DNA from: Listeria ivanovii subsp. ivanovii
Lineage (GTDB): Bacteria > Bacillota > Bacilli > Lactobacillales > Listeriaceae
NCBI RefSeq assembly: GCF_900187025.1
Contig: NZ_LT906478.1
Location: 914,001 to 978,000, forward strand
Direction of reading: 5' to 3'
Length of the DNA: 64,000 bases
Shown: piece after piece, positions 8,930 to 17,502 of the stretch
How the letters are laid out: every line of letters begins with the position of its first letter
Numbering within the stretch: the stretch's first letter is position 1
Position numbers and translations under genes: made by a program
Notes under the pieces: model-generated
The model's database searches: none
Told to the model about the DNA's origin: nothing
The model's input: the letters and a program-made list of their open reading frames with translations, nothing else

Positions 8930-9661
8930 ATGAAACTAACCGTTTTTGGACATTGGGGTGGCTATCCAGCTGCAAATGAAGGGACATCCAGCTATTTGCT
9001 AGAAGAAGATGGCTTTAAACTGTTAATCGATGTTGGTGCAAGTGCCGTTTCTATTATGCAAAATTATATCGACCCAGATGAAATTGATGCGGCGATAATT
9101 TCTCATTACCATCCAGACCATGTAGCAGATGTAGGGATTTTGCAGCATATTCGACTATTATCACCAAAAAAGGAAAAACCGCCCATATTACCAATCTATG
9201 GACATAACGAAGATGAACGCGGTTACTCTTATTTAGAAATGCCAAATGTCACCAAAGGAATAGCATATAAAGCAGATGAAACTTTAGAAATTGGCCCATT
9301 TAAAGTTATTTTTTTAAAAACTATTCATCCAGTTGTTTGTTATGCAATGCGGATAGAAGCAGCAGGGAAAGTGTTTGTATACACCGCAGATAGTGCTTAC
9401 CAAGATAGCTTTATTCCTTTTTCGGAAGAAGCAGACTTACTTGTTGCTGATACAAATTTTTTCCATGACCTAGCTGGGAAAACAAAAGTGCACATGGCAA
9501 GCGTAGAAGTGGCAAAAATTGCGAAAGAAGCAAACGTGAAATCGTTGTTACTTAGCCATTTGCCAGAAGTTGGAGATTTAGAAGTGCTGAAACAAGAAGT
9601 AGCAGCGATTTATAAAGGAGAAATAGCACTTGCGTCAAAAGGATTCACAAAAACATTTTAA
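8930..9661 (+). CDS. Metallo-beta-lactamase-fold hydrolase (RNase Z-like)
   Basis: 243 residues from ATG 8930 (an ATG at 8927 is also possible) after AAAGGAAG. The metal motif HYHPDHVAD fits HxHxDH with an atypical first part, and later ligands are visible at HPVVCYAM, YTADSAY and LLSHLPE. The overall pattern is that of the YhfI/RNase Z-like group rather than true beta-lactamases. The substrate is unknown. It sits 22 bases before lplA1 and is likely transcribed with it, as yhfI and lplJ are neighbours in B. subtilis. Confidence 0.85.
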   Translation: MKLTVFGHWGGYPAANEGTSSYLLEEDGFKLLIDVGASAVSIMQNYIDPDEIDAAIISHYHPDHVADVGILQHIRLLSPKKEKPPILPIYGHNEDERGYSYLEMPNVTKGIAYKADETLEIGPFKVIFLKTIHPVVCYAMRIEAAGKVFVYTADSAYQDSFIPFSEEADLLVADTNFFHDLAGKTKVHMASVEVAKIAKEANVKSLLLSHLPEVGDLEVLKQEVAAIYKGEIALASKGFTKTF

Positions 9662-9683
9662 GATAGAAGGAGTAGGTAGGGGT

Positions 9684-10679
9684 ATGTACTTTGTAGATAA
9701 TAATAATGAAAAGGACCCACGTATCAATTTAGCAGTGGAGGAATTTATTTTAACGGAATTACAATTAGATGAGCCAGTGTTGTTATTTTATATCAATAAA
9801 CCATCGATTATTATTGGACGGAATCAAAATACAATAGAAGAAATCGATACAGAATATGTGGAAAAAAATGATGTGATTGTCGTTCGTAGACTTTCAGGTG
9901 GTGGCGCAGTTTATCATGACGAAGGAAATTTGAATTTTAGCTTTATTACTGAAGATGATGGTGAATCGTTCCATAATTTTGCGAAGTTTACCCAACCGAT
10001 TGTAGAAGCATTGAAGCGACTTGGTGTAAATGCGGAATTAAAAGGCCGAAATGATTTACTTATTGATGGTTTTAAAGTCTCTGGAAATGCCCAGTTTGCT
10101 ACAAAAGGAAAGATGTTCTCGCATGGAACATTAATGTACAACTTGAACATCGATAATGTCGTGGCCTCGTTAAAACCGCGGAAAGACAAAATTGAGTCAA
10201 AAGGAATCAAATCTGTTCGAAGTCGTGTTGCAAATATTTCTGATTTTATGAAACAAGAAATGACAACCGAAGAATTCCGGGACTTGTTATTACTTTATAT
10301 TTTCGGCGTGGATAAAGTGGAAGAGGTCAAAGAATATAAATTAACTGAAAAAGACTGGGAAAAAATCCGAGAAATATCTGCAAAACGTTACGGTAATTGG
10401 GATTGGAATTACGGGAAATCACCAAAATTTGACTTAGACCGGACAAAACGTTTTCCAGTTGGATCTGTGGATGTTCGTTTAAATGTCAAAAAAGGAATTA
10501 TCACGGATATTAAAATTTTTGGCGACTTCTTTGGGGTGAAAAATGTAGCGGACATCGAACAAAAACTACTAAATGTCACTTATAAACGAGATGCTCTGGC
10601 TGAAGCTCTAGCCGATATCGAAGTAAAAGAGTATTTTGGAAACATTACAAAAGAAGAATTTTTAGACTTACTTTATTAA
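9684..10679 (+). CDS. lplA1: Lipoate-protein ligase A (LplA1)
   Basis: 331 residues from ATG 9684, the length known for Listeria LplA1. It activates free lipoate with ATP and attaches it to lysines of 2-oxoacid dehydrogenase E2 subunits and GcvH. The catalytic core shows RRLSGGGAVYHD (68-79) and GRNDLLIDGFKVSGNAQ with the conserved Lys131; a C-terminal accessory domain follows residue 250. In L. monocytogenes LplA1 supports growth in host cytosol by scavenging lipoyl groups. A TTG 54 bases upstream is an unlikely start. Confidence 0.93.
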   Translation: MYFVDNNNEKDPRINLAVEEFILTELQLDEPVLLFYINKPSIIIGRNQNTIEEIDTEYVEKNDVIVVRRLSGGGAVYHDEGNLNFSFITEDDGESFHNFAKFTQPIVEALKRLGVNAELKGRNDLLIDGFKVSGNAQFATKGKMFSHGTLMYNLNIDNVVASLKPRKDKIESKGIKSVRSRVANISDFMKQEMTTEEFRDLLLLYIFGVDKVEEVKEYKLTEKDWEKIREISAKRYGNWDWNYGKSPKFDLDRTKRFPVGSVDVRLNVKKGIITDIKIFGDFFGVKNVADIEQKLLNVTYKRDALAEALADIEVKEYFGNITKEEFLDLLY

Positions 10680-10680
10680 A

Positions 10681-10725
10681 AAAAAACGGAAAGTACGCTT
10701 GGTTGATGTACTTTCCGTTTTATTT
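10681..10725. terminator. Bidirectional terminator between lplA1 and the VTT-domain gene
   Basis: AACGGAAAGTAC (10685-10696) pairs perfectly with GTACTTTCCGTT (10708-10719), with A tract left and T tract right. The converging gene stops at 10720. Confidence 0.92.
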
Positions 10726-11325
10726 TAGATTTTTTCCGGACATCCAATGTTCCAGTCGTTTTCCGATAAACCAAAGAATTACCACACAAACGATGAGAAT
10801 AGTTAGCTTGAATGGCTCGTGAATCAAATCAACAAAATCATAACCAATATAACTAATAGCAAAAACTTTGACAATTTTCCCGCCTATAAGGGCAAGCAAG
10901 AATTGATAGACTTTTATTTTCGAAAGTCCTGCAACAATGTTAACTGCAGAGGAAGGAGTAAAAGGCATAACGAGTAGAATGAATATCGGACTAAAACCAT
11001 GTCTATCGATCCATTCCATGACTCGTTTAATTTGCTTATGACCAGAAATAAATCGTAAAAAGCGAGTTTGTCCAAGTTTTCGCGCAAGAAGAAAGACACA
11101 AAGACTGCCAGCAATTGCAGCAGTAACAGAAATGATAAATCCACCAAGTAATCCGTAAGCATTCACATTCACGACAACAAATAAAATAAACGGTAAAAAA
11201 GGTAAAAATGCTTCAATGAAAGGTAAGAGAAAAGCTAAAAGAGGTCCTAAACTCCGATACTCACTTAGCCAGTACATCAAATTATCATAAGAAAAGAAGT
11301 TCATCATATCCTGCCACAAATTCAT
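10720..11325 (-). CDS. VTT/DedA-like membrane protein (YdjX type)
   Basis: 201 residues from ATG at 11325, behind TGGAGGC; a TTG further upstream overlaps this ribosome binding site. Several membrane helices surround the conserved FLPFIEAFLPFLPFILFVVVN and FTPSSAVNIVAG stretches of the VTT (SNARE-associated, DedA-like) domain. Members of this superfamily include undecaprenyl-phosphate and phospholipid flippases, so a role in lipid-carrier recycling is conceivable next to glycosyltransferases that use such carriers. That role is inference. The gene is downstream of the GT2 gene on the same strand. Confidence 0.82.
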   Translation of the reverse strand: MNLWQDMMNFFSYDNLMYWLSEYRSLGPLLAFLLPFIEAFLPFLPFILFVVVNVNAYGLLGGFIISVTAAIAGSLCVFLLARKLGQTRFLRFISGHKQIKRVMEWIDRHGFSPIFILLVMPFTPSSAVNIVAGLSKIKVYQFLLALIGGKIVKVFAISYIGYDFVDLIHEPFKLTILIVCVVILWFIGKRLEHWMSGKNLK

Positions 11326-11389
11326 AAAGAAGCCTCCAGTAGTCGACAAATAACATGCTTTATTTTCTCATATAAAACGGATAAAGAGG

Positions 11390-11413
11390 AAATCCTAGCA
11401 TTAGCCAGGATTT
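11390..11413 (-). terminator. Hairpin after the GT2 gene
   Basis: AAATCCTAGC (11390-11399) pairs with GCCAGGATTT (11404-11413) with one mismatch. On the minus strand it is followed only by CCTCTTTA, so termination is probably partial, letting some transcription reach the VTT-domain gene. Confidence 0.45.
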
Positions 11414-11418
11414 TATTT

Positions 11419-12360
11419 TTATTTAGAAAAACCATTTTCTTCTTCTACTATATAAAGTGGACGGTCTTTTACTTCATCGTAAATTCGACCAATATATTCA
11501 CCGATTAAACCAAGTATGAAAAGAATAGTCCCTCCAAATACGAGTTGCAAGATAATTATCGAAGTCCAACCGGTTAATGTTGTATCTGTAAAGAACCTTT
11601 GGAAGAGAACAATAATTAAATAAACAAAGCCGATGAATGCTGTAAGAACTCCTAAATAACTTGCTAATTTTAATGGACGGTAAGAAAAAGAAGTAATACC
11701 GTCAATGGATAATTTAATCATTTTTTTTAGTGGATATTTTGTCTCACCAGCAGCTCGTTCGTCTCGTTCATAATGAATGGCTGTTTGTTTAAAACCGAGC
11801 CAACTTACTTGCCCACGTACAAATGGATTTTTCTCATGTAGGCTAGCTAGTTCGCGGCACACTTGCGCATCCATTAGGCGGAAATCACCAGTATCTACCG
11901 GGATATTAATATCGGTCAACTTACTTAAAATGCGGTAAAAAAGAGAAGCACTTTGTTTTTTGAAGAAGCTTTCTCCTTTCCGTTTTAGGCGCTTTGCATA
12001 AACGACTTGATAGCCTTCTTTCCATTTTTTCACCATTTGAACAATCAATTCTGGTGGATCTTGTAAGTCTGCATCAATTACAATCACCGCTTTACCACTT
12101 GCATAATTCGCACCAGCAGTAATCGCAATTTGATGACCAAAGTTTCTCGAAAAATGAAGTGCTTTAACGCAATTATCTTCTGTACTTAATTTCTGTAATA
12201 TACTTCTTGTTAAATCTTTACTTCCATCATTCACAAAAATAATTTCATAAGTTCCGTCAAGCGACTGCATCACGTCTGTAAGCCTTTGGTAGGTTTTTAC
12301 TAATACTTCCTCTTCATTAAAAACTGGGACTATACATGAATAATCCATCTCTTTATTCAT
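11419..12360 (-). CDS. GT2 polyisoprenyl-phosphate glycosyltransferase (CsbB/YkcC/GtlA type)
   Basis: 313 residues from ATG at 12360 after AAGGA; another ATG lies 9 bases upstream. The GT-A domain has SCIVPVFNEEEVL at the start, DADLQDPPE as the DXD region, and TGDFRLMDAQV before RGQVSWLGFKQT. Two C-terminal membrane helices (about 230-250, 262-285) fit the GtrB/CsbB group, which makes an undecaprenyl-phosphate sugar in the cytoplasm. From memory, the Listeria protein at this position (lmo0933, GtlA) is needed for galactose on lipoteichoic acid. It ends an operon begun by a GT39 protein 13 bases upstream. Confidence 0.88.
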   Translation of the reverse strand: MNKEMDYSCIVPVFNEEEVLVKTYQRLTDVMQSLDGTYEIIFVNDGSKDLTRSILQKLSTEDNCVKALHFSRNFGHQIAITAGANYASGKAVIVIDADLQDPPELIVQMVKKWKEGYQVVYAKRLKRKGESFFKKQSASLFYRILSKLTDINIPVDTGDFRLMDAQVCRELASLHEKNPFVRGQVSWLGFKQTAIHYERDERAAGETKYPLKKMIKLSIDGITSFSYRPLKLASYLGVLTAFIGFVYLIIVLFQRFFTDTTLTGWTSIIILQLVFGGTILFILGLIGEYIGRIYDEVKDRPLYIVEEENGFSK

Positions 12361-12373
12361 CACACACACATCC

Positions 12374-14422
12374 TTATTTCAATTGATAAAGTGTTCCGTT
12401 TTCAGTGCCATTCATTCCCGGCATAGCACTTTCTGAATTCTGTGATGTGTTTTCGATAGTAGAAGTGGAGCTACTCCATTCTGTACTATCGATTTCTGTT
12501 CCGTTTTCTTCTACCCATTTTACCACATCTGAGTCCGAAGCTTTAGTATTTGTTGGAAGATAAAAATATTTAATTTCGCCATCTTTCATCATTTTCTTCA
12601 ACTGCTTGACAGTAATAGTTGGATCTGTACCATTAAAACCACCAAGTGCCATGACTGCTTTTTTGGTTTGGATAATATATGGACCTGCTGTGGTTGCATC
12701 AGTTGTTCCAAATAAATAGGTTTCTGAAGTATTGTTTTTTTCTAGATAGCTAATCAACCTATCATCCACAGAAGCGTCCGCAAAACCGCCGTGGCTAGAT
12801 TTTTTTAATTGTGGTCCAGCTTCTGGTAATGAACTATTGCTACCATACAAAATGGGGGTTAATGACCAATAAAGTGGGGCAACTAATAAAATCGCTAATG
12901 CTAATGCAGTCATTTTTGACGCTAACTTTGTATGTTGCTGAATAGCAATTAAAATTATCGAAACGCTTATAGAGGTGAGACCGACAACAATAGCAAGTAA
13001 AGGTAAATAGGAGAAAATAAAGAATGTTTGCAATGCTCCCGTCAGCATTATAGATATTGGAAGTAGAAATCTTTGCCAATTTGATTTTTCTCGGTATAAG
13101 TGGAATAACGAAACAAAGCCGACACCACTAAGAACTGCTATTGGAGGAGCTAGCATGATTAAATAGTAATGATGGAAAAAGCCAGCAATACTGAAAAATC
13201 CTGCAACTGGAATGAGCCATGCAGCCCAGAAAACCATCTCTTTTTGCTTTGAATTCAGTTGATAGATTCGTTTATTTTCATTTCGATACGCTAAGAATAT
13301 CGCTAACATTCCGATAATTACAAGGGGGAAGAACCAACTTATTTGGTCACCTAGTGCAGTTTGGAATAGGCGAAGTGGTCCTGCTGTTCCTGTTCCAAAC
13401 ATACCTGTCCCACCAGTCATTTTGGAACCAGTATTACCACCACCATTAACACCTGGACCGCCGCCATTAGAAGGAGTTCCACCACCATCAGCAGTACTAA
13501 TTTGTGGCGCCGAACCGTGGTCCATACCACCACTAGGAGGTTGCCTTGGTATGGATGACTCATTGGAGCTAGCCACATTTCCGCCAGGCTGGGTCATTTC
13601 TGAATTACTACTAGTTCCCGTACTCATTCCAGTTTCTTGCCCAAGTAGTCGTTCTACACCATTGTACCCAAATGCAAGTTCAAGTACGGAGTTTGTTTGG
13701 CTACTACCAACATACGGCCTTTCAGAAGCAGATGTTTGGTCAACGATGACTGCCCATGAAACCGAAACACCAAACATCAAAACAAGTGCTACGAAAAGTT
13801 GAATAGCTTTTTTCTTCCATTTCAATTTGACAGCAATAAAGTAAAATAATACAAAAGCGGGAACAACCATAAAGGCTTGAAGCATTTTGACATTAAAACC
13901 TACCCCAATAAGTGCGAATGCAAGTAAAAGCCAGCGAAATTTCGCTTTGTAAACAGCTTTAAATAGAAAATAAGTTGCCAGTAATAAAACAAAAACAAGA
14001 ATCGCATCCATATTATTCGTTCGTGTAACTGCAACTGTGATAGGTGTTAGTGCCATAATTAGCGCTGTAATCCGTGCAGCCCATTTGCCGAATTTAGGCT
14101 TCACTAATACGTAAAGTAAAATAACCGAACCAACTCCTGCTAATGCCTGAGGTAGAATAACACTCCAACCGTGAATACCAAATATCAAGGCACTAATTGC
14201 TTGAAGCCAAAGTGCAACGGGTGGTTTATCTACAGTAATAAAGCCAGCAGGATCAAACGCCGCATAGAAAAAATTATGGGAGTTTTGCACCATACTTGTC
14301 ACTGCTGCTGTATAATAAGGATTTACCGTATCATCATTCCAAATACCATAAAAATAAAAAAAGATAGCAAGCATAATAATACCGATAAAGTAAAAATCCC
14401 AAGTTCTCATCCATTTTTTCAT
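12374..14422 (-). CDS. GT39/ArnT-like membrane glycosyltransferase (YkcB type)
   Basis: 682 residues from ATG at 14422; a GTG nine bases upstream has a ribosome site too close. About a dozen membrane helices carry family marks: an acidic first loop (WNDDTVNPYYTAAVTS) and VDKPPVALWLQA. These GT-C enzymes take sugar from a polyprenyl-phosphate carrier outside the membrane. A Gly/Ser/Pro-rich, low-complexity stretch of about 90 residues (about 262-350) sits in an extracytoplasmic loop. A soluble C-terminal domain follows the last helix. It is first in an operon with the GT2 gene, as ykcB-ykcC in B. subtilis. Its acceptor is unknown. Confidence 0.85.
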   Translation of the reverse strand: MKKWMRTWDFYFIGIIMLAIFFYFYGIWNDDTVNPYYTAAVTSMVQNSHNFFYAAFDPAGFITVDKPPVALWLQAISALIFGIHGWSVILPQALAGVGSVILLYVLVKPKFGKWAARITALIMALTPITVAVTRTNNMDAILVFVLLLATYFLFKAVYKAKFRWLLLAFALIGVGFNVKMLQAFMVVPAFVLFYFIAVKLKWKKKAIQLFVALVLMFGVSVSWAVIVDQTSASERPYVGSSQTNSVLELAFGYNGVERLLGQETGMSTGTSSNSEMTQPGGNVASSNESSIPRQPPSGGMDHGSAPQISTADGGGTPSNGGGPGVNGGGNTGSKMTGGTGMFGTGTAGPLRLFQTALGDQISWFFPLVIIGMLAIFLAYRNENKRIYQLNSKQKEMVFWAAWLIPVAGFFSIAGFFHHYYLIMLAPPIAVLSGVGFVSLFHLYREKSNWQRFLLPISIMLTGALQTFFIFSYLPLLAIVVGLTSISVSIILIAIQQHTKLASKMTALALAILLVAPLYWSLTPILYGSNSSLPEAGPQLKKSSHGGFADASVDDRLISYLEKNNTSETYLFGTTDATTAGPYIIQTKKAVMALGGFNGTDPTITVKQLKKMMKDGEIKYFYLPTNTKASDSDVVKWVEENGTEIDSTEWSSSTSTIENTSQNSESAMPGMNGTENGTLYQLK

Positions 14423-14544
14423 CGTCTTCACTTCTTTCCATAAGATAATAAGTCTTATTCTAGAGGGGAAATATGAAAAAAACGTGAATAAACATAGAAA
14501 TAAAGTAGATATTTTAATTTTAAAAAGAAATTATCGAAAAAGTC

Positions 14545-14573
14545 TTGTCAAAACTCGCGTGGAATGGTATTAT
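14545..14573 (+). promoter_or_regulatory. Sigma-A promoter of tRNA-Gly
   Basis: TTGTCA (14545-14550), 17-base spacer, TATTAT (14568-14573), 36 bases before the mature tRNA. Confidence 0.75.
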
Positions 14574-14609
14574 ATAAAAGTTGTTAAAACACTAAGTACT
14601 ACTTACTTT

Positions 14610-14680
14610 GCGGGTGTAGTTTAGTGGTAAAACTACAGCCTTCCAAGCTGTTGTCGTGGGTTCGATTCCCATCACCCGCT
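14610..14680 (+). tRNA. tRNA-Gly, anticodon TCC
   Basis: 71 bases. Acceptor arms GCGGGTG (14610-14616) and CACCCGC (14673-14679) pair perfectly with T as discriminator. The anticodon loop is CTTCCAA, giving anticodon TCC, which reads GGA/GGG-type glycine codons. The T arm contains GGGTTCGATTCCC. CCA is not encoded and must be added after transcription. The gene is single, with its own promoter and terminator. Confidence 0.97.
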
Positions 14681-14704
14681 TCATATTTAAAAAATCCTGT
14701 TATC

Positions 14705-14753
14705 AACGCAGTGTTTCGACCTTTTTAAGCGAAGCATTGCGTTTATTTTATTG
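14705..14753 (+). terminator. Terminator of tRNA-Gly
   Basis: AACGCAGTG (14705-14713) pairs with CATTGCGTT (14735-14743), extended inside by TTTCG/CGAAG with wobble pairs, followed by TTATTTTATT. Confidence 0.8.
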
Positions 14754-14773
14754 CTCGAAAACAAGGAGAGGGG

Positions 14774-15919
14774 GTGCTTAGAAGCATGGATACAGAACCA
14801 AATTATAGTAAACTAAAAAAAGAATTAATTGCTTATGCACACGAAATTGGTATTCAAAAAATCGGCTTCACAACAGCTGACCCATTTTTGTTTTTGAAAG
14901 AGCGATTATTAGAATCAGAAGCATTAGATTTGTTTACCGGTTTTGAACATCCTATTATTGATGAAAGGGTGTATCCAGAACTCATCTTCCAAGAACCGCA
15001 GTCGATTATTGCGATTGCACTTGCCTACCCATCCAAATTAAAAGAAGCACCAATAAGTAAAAAAGAAGGAAGACGCGGCGTATTTGCTAGAGCTTCTTGG
15101 GGAATTGATTATCACACCATTTTACGAGAAAAATTAGCCCTACTAGAAACTTTTTTGGCTGAACGATTACCAGATGTTCGGATGAAATCAATGGTTGATA
15201 CAGGAGAACTTTCTGATGTAGCAGTTGCGGAACGAGCAGGTATTGGTTGGCGCGGAAAAAACACTCTACTGATAACCCCAGAATACGGCTCGTGGGTCTA
15301 TTTAGGTGAAATGATAACTAATATTCCTTTTGAACCAGATCAACCCGCGAGTGACCTCTGTGCGAGTTGTAATCAATGCGTTAAAGCTTGTCCAACAGGT
15401 TCACTTCTTGGTGAGGGCAAAATGAATCCTAAAATATGTTTAAGCTATCTTACGCAAACAAAAGACTTCTTAGATGAAAAATATCGCGAAGTGTTGCATA
15501 ATCGTTTGTATGGCTGTGATACTTGCCAAGTTGTTTGTCCATACAACAGAGGACATGATTTTCATTTTCATGAAGAAATGGAACCAAATCCGGAACTTGT
15601 TCGTCCAGAATTAAAGCCGTTACTTAAAATATCTAATCGCGCTTTTAAAGAGCAGTTCGGTGATATGGCTGGATCATGGCGTGGGAAAAAGCCTATTCAG
15701 CGCAATGCTATTATTATTTTAGCGCGTTATAAAGATAAAACAGCTGTCCCAGATTTAATAGAGTGTTTACAAAACGATCCACGACCAGTTATCCGAGGAA
15801 CTGCTGGCTGGGCATTACGCAAAATTGGCGGAGATGAGGCAGAAAAAGCCATCGAAAAAGCTCTCCAAATTGAACAAGACGAGCAAGTACTCCAAGAATT
15901 AGCAGCTATGCCAAATTAA
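14774..15919 (+). CDS. queG: Epoxyqueuosine reductase QueG
   Basis: 381 residues from GTG 14774, chosen for AAGGAG five bases upstream; ATG 14786 is a possible start but lies far from it. QueG reduces epoxyqueuosine to queuosine in tRNA, using cobalamin and two [4Fe-4S] clusters. Both cluster motifs are seen: CASCNQCVKACP at about 196-207 and CDTCQVVCPYN at about 248-258. A HEAT-like tail (DLIECLQNDPRPVIRGTAGWALR) ends the protein. It is followed 20 bases later by trmL, so this is a tRNA modification pair. Confidence 0.93.
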   Translation: MLRSMDTEPNYSKLKKELIAYAHEIGIQKIGFTTADPFLFLKERLLESEALDLFTGFEHPIIDERVYPELIFQEPQSIIAIALAYPSKLKEAPISKKEGRRGVFARASWGIDYHTILREKLALLETFLAERLPDVRMKSMVDTGELSDVAVAERAGIGWRGKNTLLITPEYGSWVYLGEMITNIPFEPDQPASDLCASCNQCVKACPTGSLLGEGKMNPKICLSYLTQTKDFLDEKYREVLHNRLYGCDTCQVVCPYNRGHDFHFHEEMEPNPELVRPELKPLLKISNRAFKEQFGDMAGSWRGKKPIQRNAIIILARYKDKTAVPDLIECLQNDPRPVIRGTAGWALRKIGGDEAEKAIEKALQIEQDEQVLQELAAMPN

Positions 15920-15939
15920 TAGAAACCAGGTGAAAAGAA

Positions 15940-16449
15940 ATGCCAAACCATATTGTACTTTATCAACCAGAAATCCCTGCAAATACAGGGAATATCTCTA
16001 GAACTTGTGCCGGAACCGATACTTATTTACACTTAATTCGTCCACTTGGTTTTTCCACAGATGACAAAATGTTAAAACGTGCAGGGCTTGATTACTGGGA
16101 TAATGTAAAACTTACTTATTATGATTCTATCGATGAGTTTTTTGAGAAGAATCAAGGCGGAGAATTCTACTATATTACTAAATTCGGTCGTCATGTTTAT
16201 AGTGATATTGATTATAGCGATACAACGAAAAACTATTTTTTCATTTTTGGTAAAGAAACGACCGGATTACCAGATGCACTTTTACAAGAAAATGAAGAAA
16301 ATTGTTTACGGATTCCGATGACAGACCATATCCGCTCACTTAATTTATCCAACACAGCGGCGGTTTTAGCCTATGAAGCACTTCGTCAACAGAATTTTGG
16401 GGCGCTTTTACAAGAACCCAATTATGATAGAAAGATTTTTAAAGATTAA
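15940..16449 (+). CDS. trmL: tRNA (cytidine/uridine-2'-O)-methyltransferase TrmL
   Basis: 169 residues, SPOUT superfamily, of the length usual for TrmL/CspR. It methylates the ribose of the wobble base of tRNA-Leu. Start MPNHIVLYQPEIPANTGNISRTC, core IFGKETTGLP and C-terminal IPMTDHIRSLNLSNTAAVLAYEALRQ are the family motifs around the trefoil knot that binds SAM. It lies downstream of queG with a short gap and a ribosome binding site CCAGGTG, in one operon. Confidence 0.95.
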   Translation: MPNHIVLYQPEIPANTGNISRTCAGTDTYLHLIRPLGFSTDDKMLKRAGLDYWDNVKLTYYDSIDEFFEKNQGGEFYYITKFGRHVYSDIDYSDTTKNYFFIFGKETTGLPDALLQENEENCLRIPMTDHIRSLNLSNTAAVLAYEALRQQNFGALLQEPNYDRKIFKD

Positions 16450-16471
16450 GTTGATTTTGGGGGGGATTAGG

Positions 16472-17212
16472 GTGAATCAAGCAATCGACACGATACTAGG
16501 ACATTATTCAGTTCGGAAATTTGAAGATACAGCACTAACAAAAGAAGAACTAGCGATACTTATAAAAAGCGCACAGGCTGCTTCGACATCTAGTTTTGTT
16601 CAGGGCTATTCGATTATCGGTATAGCGGATAAACAAATTCGTGAAAAAATTTCCGCAATCGCTGGAAATCAACCATATACAGTTCAAACGGGGCAACTAT
16701 TTATATTTGTCGCGGATTTAGCAAGACATTATGCTATTTTAGAAAGCGAAGAACTAGACACAGAAGCACTATCAACTTCGGAAAAATGGCTTGTCGCAGT
16801 GATTGATGCCGCTCTTGCAGCACAAAATATGGCTATAGCAGCTGAATCGCTTGGCTTAGGCATTTGTTATATCGGTGGAATTAGAAATAATGTTGGAAAA
16901 ATAGCAGAAATTTTAGAATTACCACCATATACCATGCCGTTATTTGGTCTGACAGTCGGACATCCGGTAACAAATCAAGAAGCGACAAAACCAAGATTAC
17001 CTCAAGAGTTGATTTATCACCAAAATACCTATCAAAAAATGAATCCAGCAATTTTAGCAGACTATGATGAAAAAATAAAACAGTATTATGATGATAGAAC
17101 CGCTGGAAAACGTGTCGAAAGCTGGTCTGAACAAATCGCGAGTGGCTTAAGTAGGAAAAGTAGGCTAGATTTAAAAGCGTTCTTAGAAAAACAACATTTA
17201 AGTCAAAAATAA
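16472..17212 (+). CDS. NADPH-dependent nitro/flavin reductase (NfrA/NfsA family)
   Basis: 246 residues from GTG 16472, after a G-rich ribosome site; an upstream ATG at 16373 overlaps trmL and adds unrelated residues. The N-terminus IDTILGHYSVRKFEDTAL and the internal AAQNMAIAAESLGLGICYIGGIRNN are typical of FMN-binding nitroreductases of the FRP/NfsA type. The C-terminal KQYYDDRTAGKRVESWSEQ is the extension that completes the FMN pocket in this subgroup. It reduces FMN, quinones or nitro compounds in the cytoplasm. It probably ends the queG-trmL operon, and a strong hairpin follows. Confidence 0.92.
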   Translation: MNQAIDTILGHYSVRKFEDTALTKEELAILIKSAQAASTSSFVQGYSIIGIADKQIREKISAIAGNQPYTVQTGQLFIFVADLARHYAILESEELDTEALSTSEKWLVAVIDAALAAQNMAIAAESLGLGICYIGGIRNNVGKIAEILELPPYTMPLFGLTVGHPVTNQEATKPRLPQELIYHQNTYQKMNPAILADYDEKIKQYYDDRTAGKRVESWSEQIASGLSRKSRLDLKAFLEKQHLSQK

Positions 17213-17256
17213 AAAGAGAACACCCGCCGTCGAAACAGCGAGTGTTCTCTTTTGCT
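17213..17256. terminator. Bidirectional terminator after the nitroreductase gene
   Basis: AGAGAACAC (17215-17223) pairs perfectly with GTGTTCTCT (17242-17250), flanked by A5 and T4. The converging small gene stops at 17257. Confidence 0.85.
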
Positions 17257-17418
17257 TTATTTGCGTTTGTTTCTAGCCATTTGAATTAAATTCCAAATAA
17301 CAAGTATTAAAACAATAACGAGCAAGATATTAATTAATCCACCCGCAATATGGAAAATAATTCCAATTAACCATACAACTAACAAAATAACAATAATTCC
17401 CCAAATAAGTCCTAACAT
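17257..17418 (-). CDS. Small membrane protein, sigma-B associated (lmo0937-like)
   Basis: 53 residues from ATG at 17418 after GAAAGAGG; an upstream in-frame start would run through the promoter. The chain is almost wholly hydrophobic, with two helices (about 3-24 and 28-46), and ends in ARNKRK. Domain knowledge gives no activity; similar short proteins of the lmo0937 family are recognised only as stress-induced. A good sigma-B promoter sits 45 bases before the start. It appears monocistronic, so its role is likely in general stress at the membrane. Confidence 0.85.
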   Translation of the reverse strand: MLGLIWGIIVILLVVWLIGIIFHIAGGLINILLVIVLILVIWNLIQMARNKRK

Positions 17419-17462
17419 TAAAAAACCTCTTTCTACATAAACATTTGATTGTACTGTTATAT

Positions 17463-17487
17463 ATTCCCGTGAGGTCATTCTTTAAAC
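17463..17487 (-). promoter_or_regulatory. Sigma-B promoter of the 53-residue membrane protein
   Basis: Read on the minus strand: GTTTAA (17487-17482), 13-base spacer, GGGAAT (17468-17463), close to the sigma-B consensus GTTTAA/GGGTAT. Confidence 0.8.
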
Positions 17488-17502
17488 ATAGAAAGATGAA
17501 AA

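Noticed and set aside
13422-13802. 126-codon ORF on the plus strand inside the GT39 gene
   Set aside because: Proline-rich translation is the antisense of the Gly-rich insertion of the real gene; no ribosome site or family resemblance.
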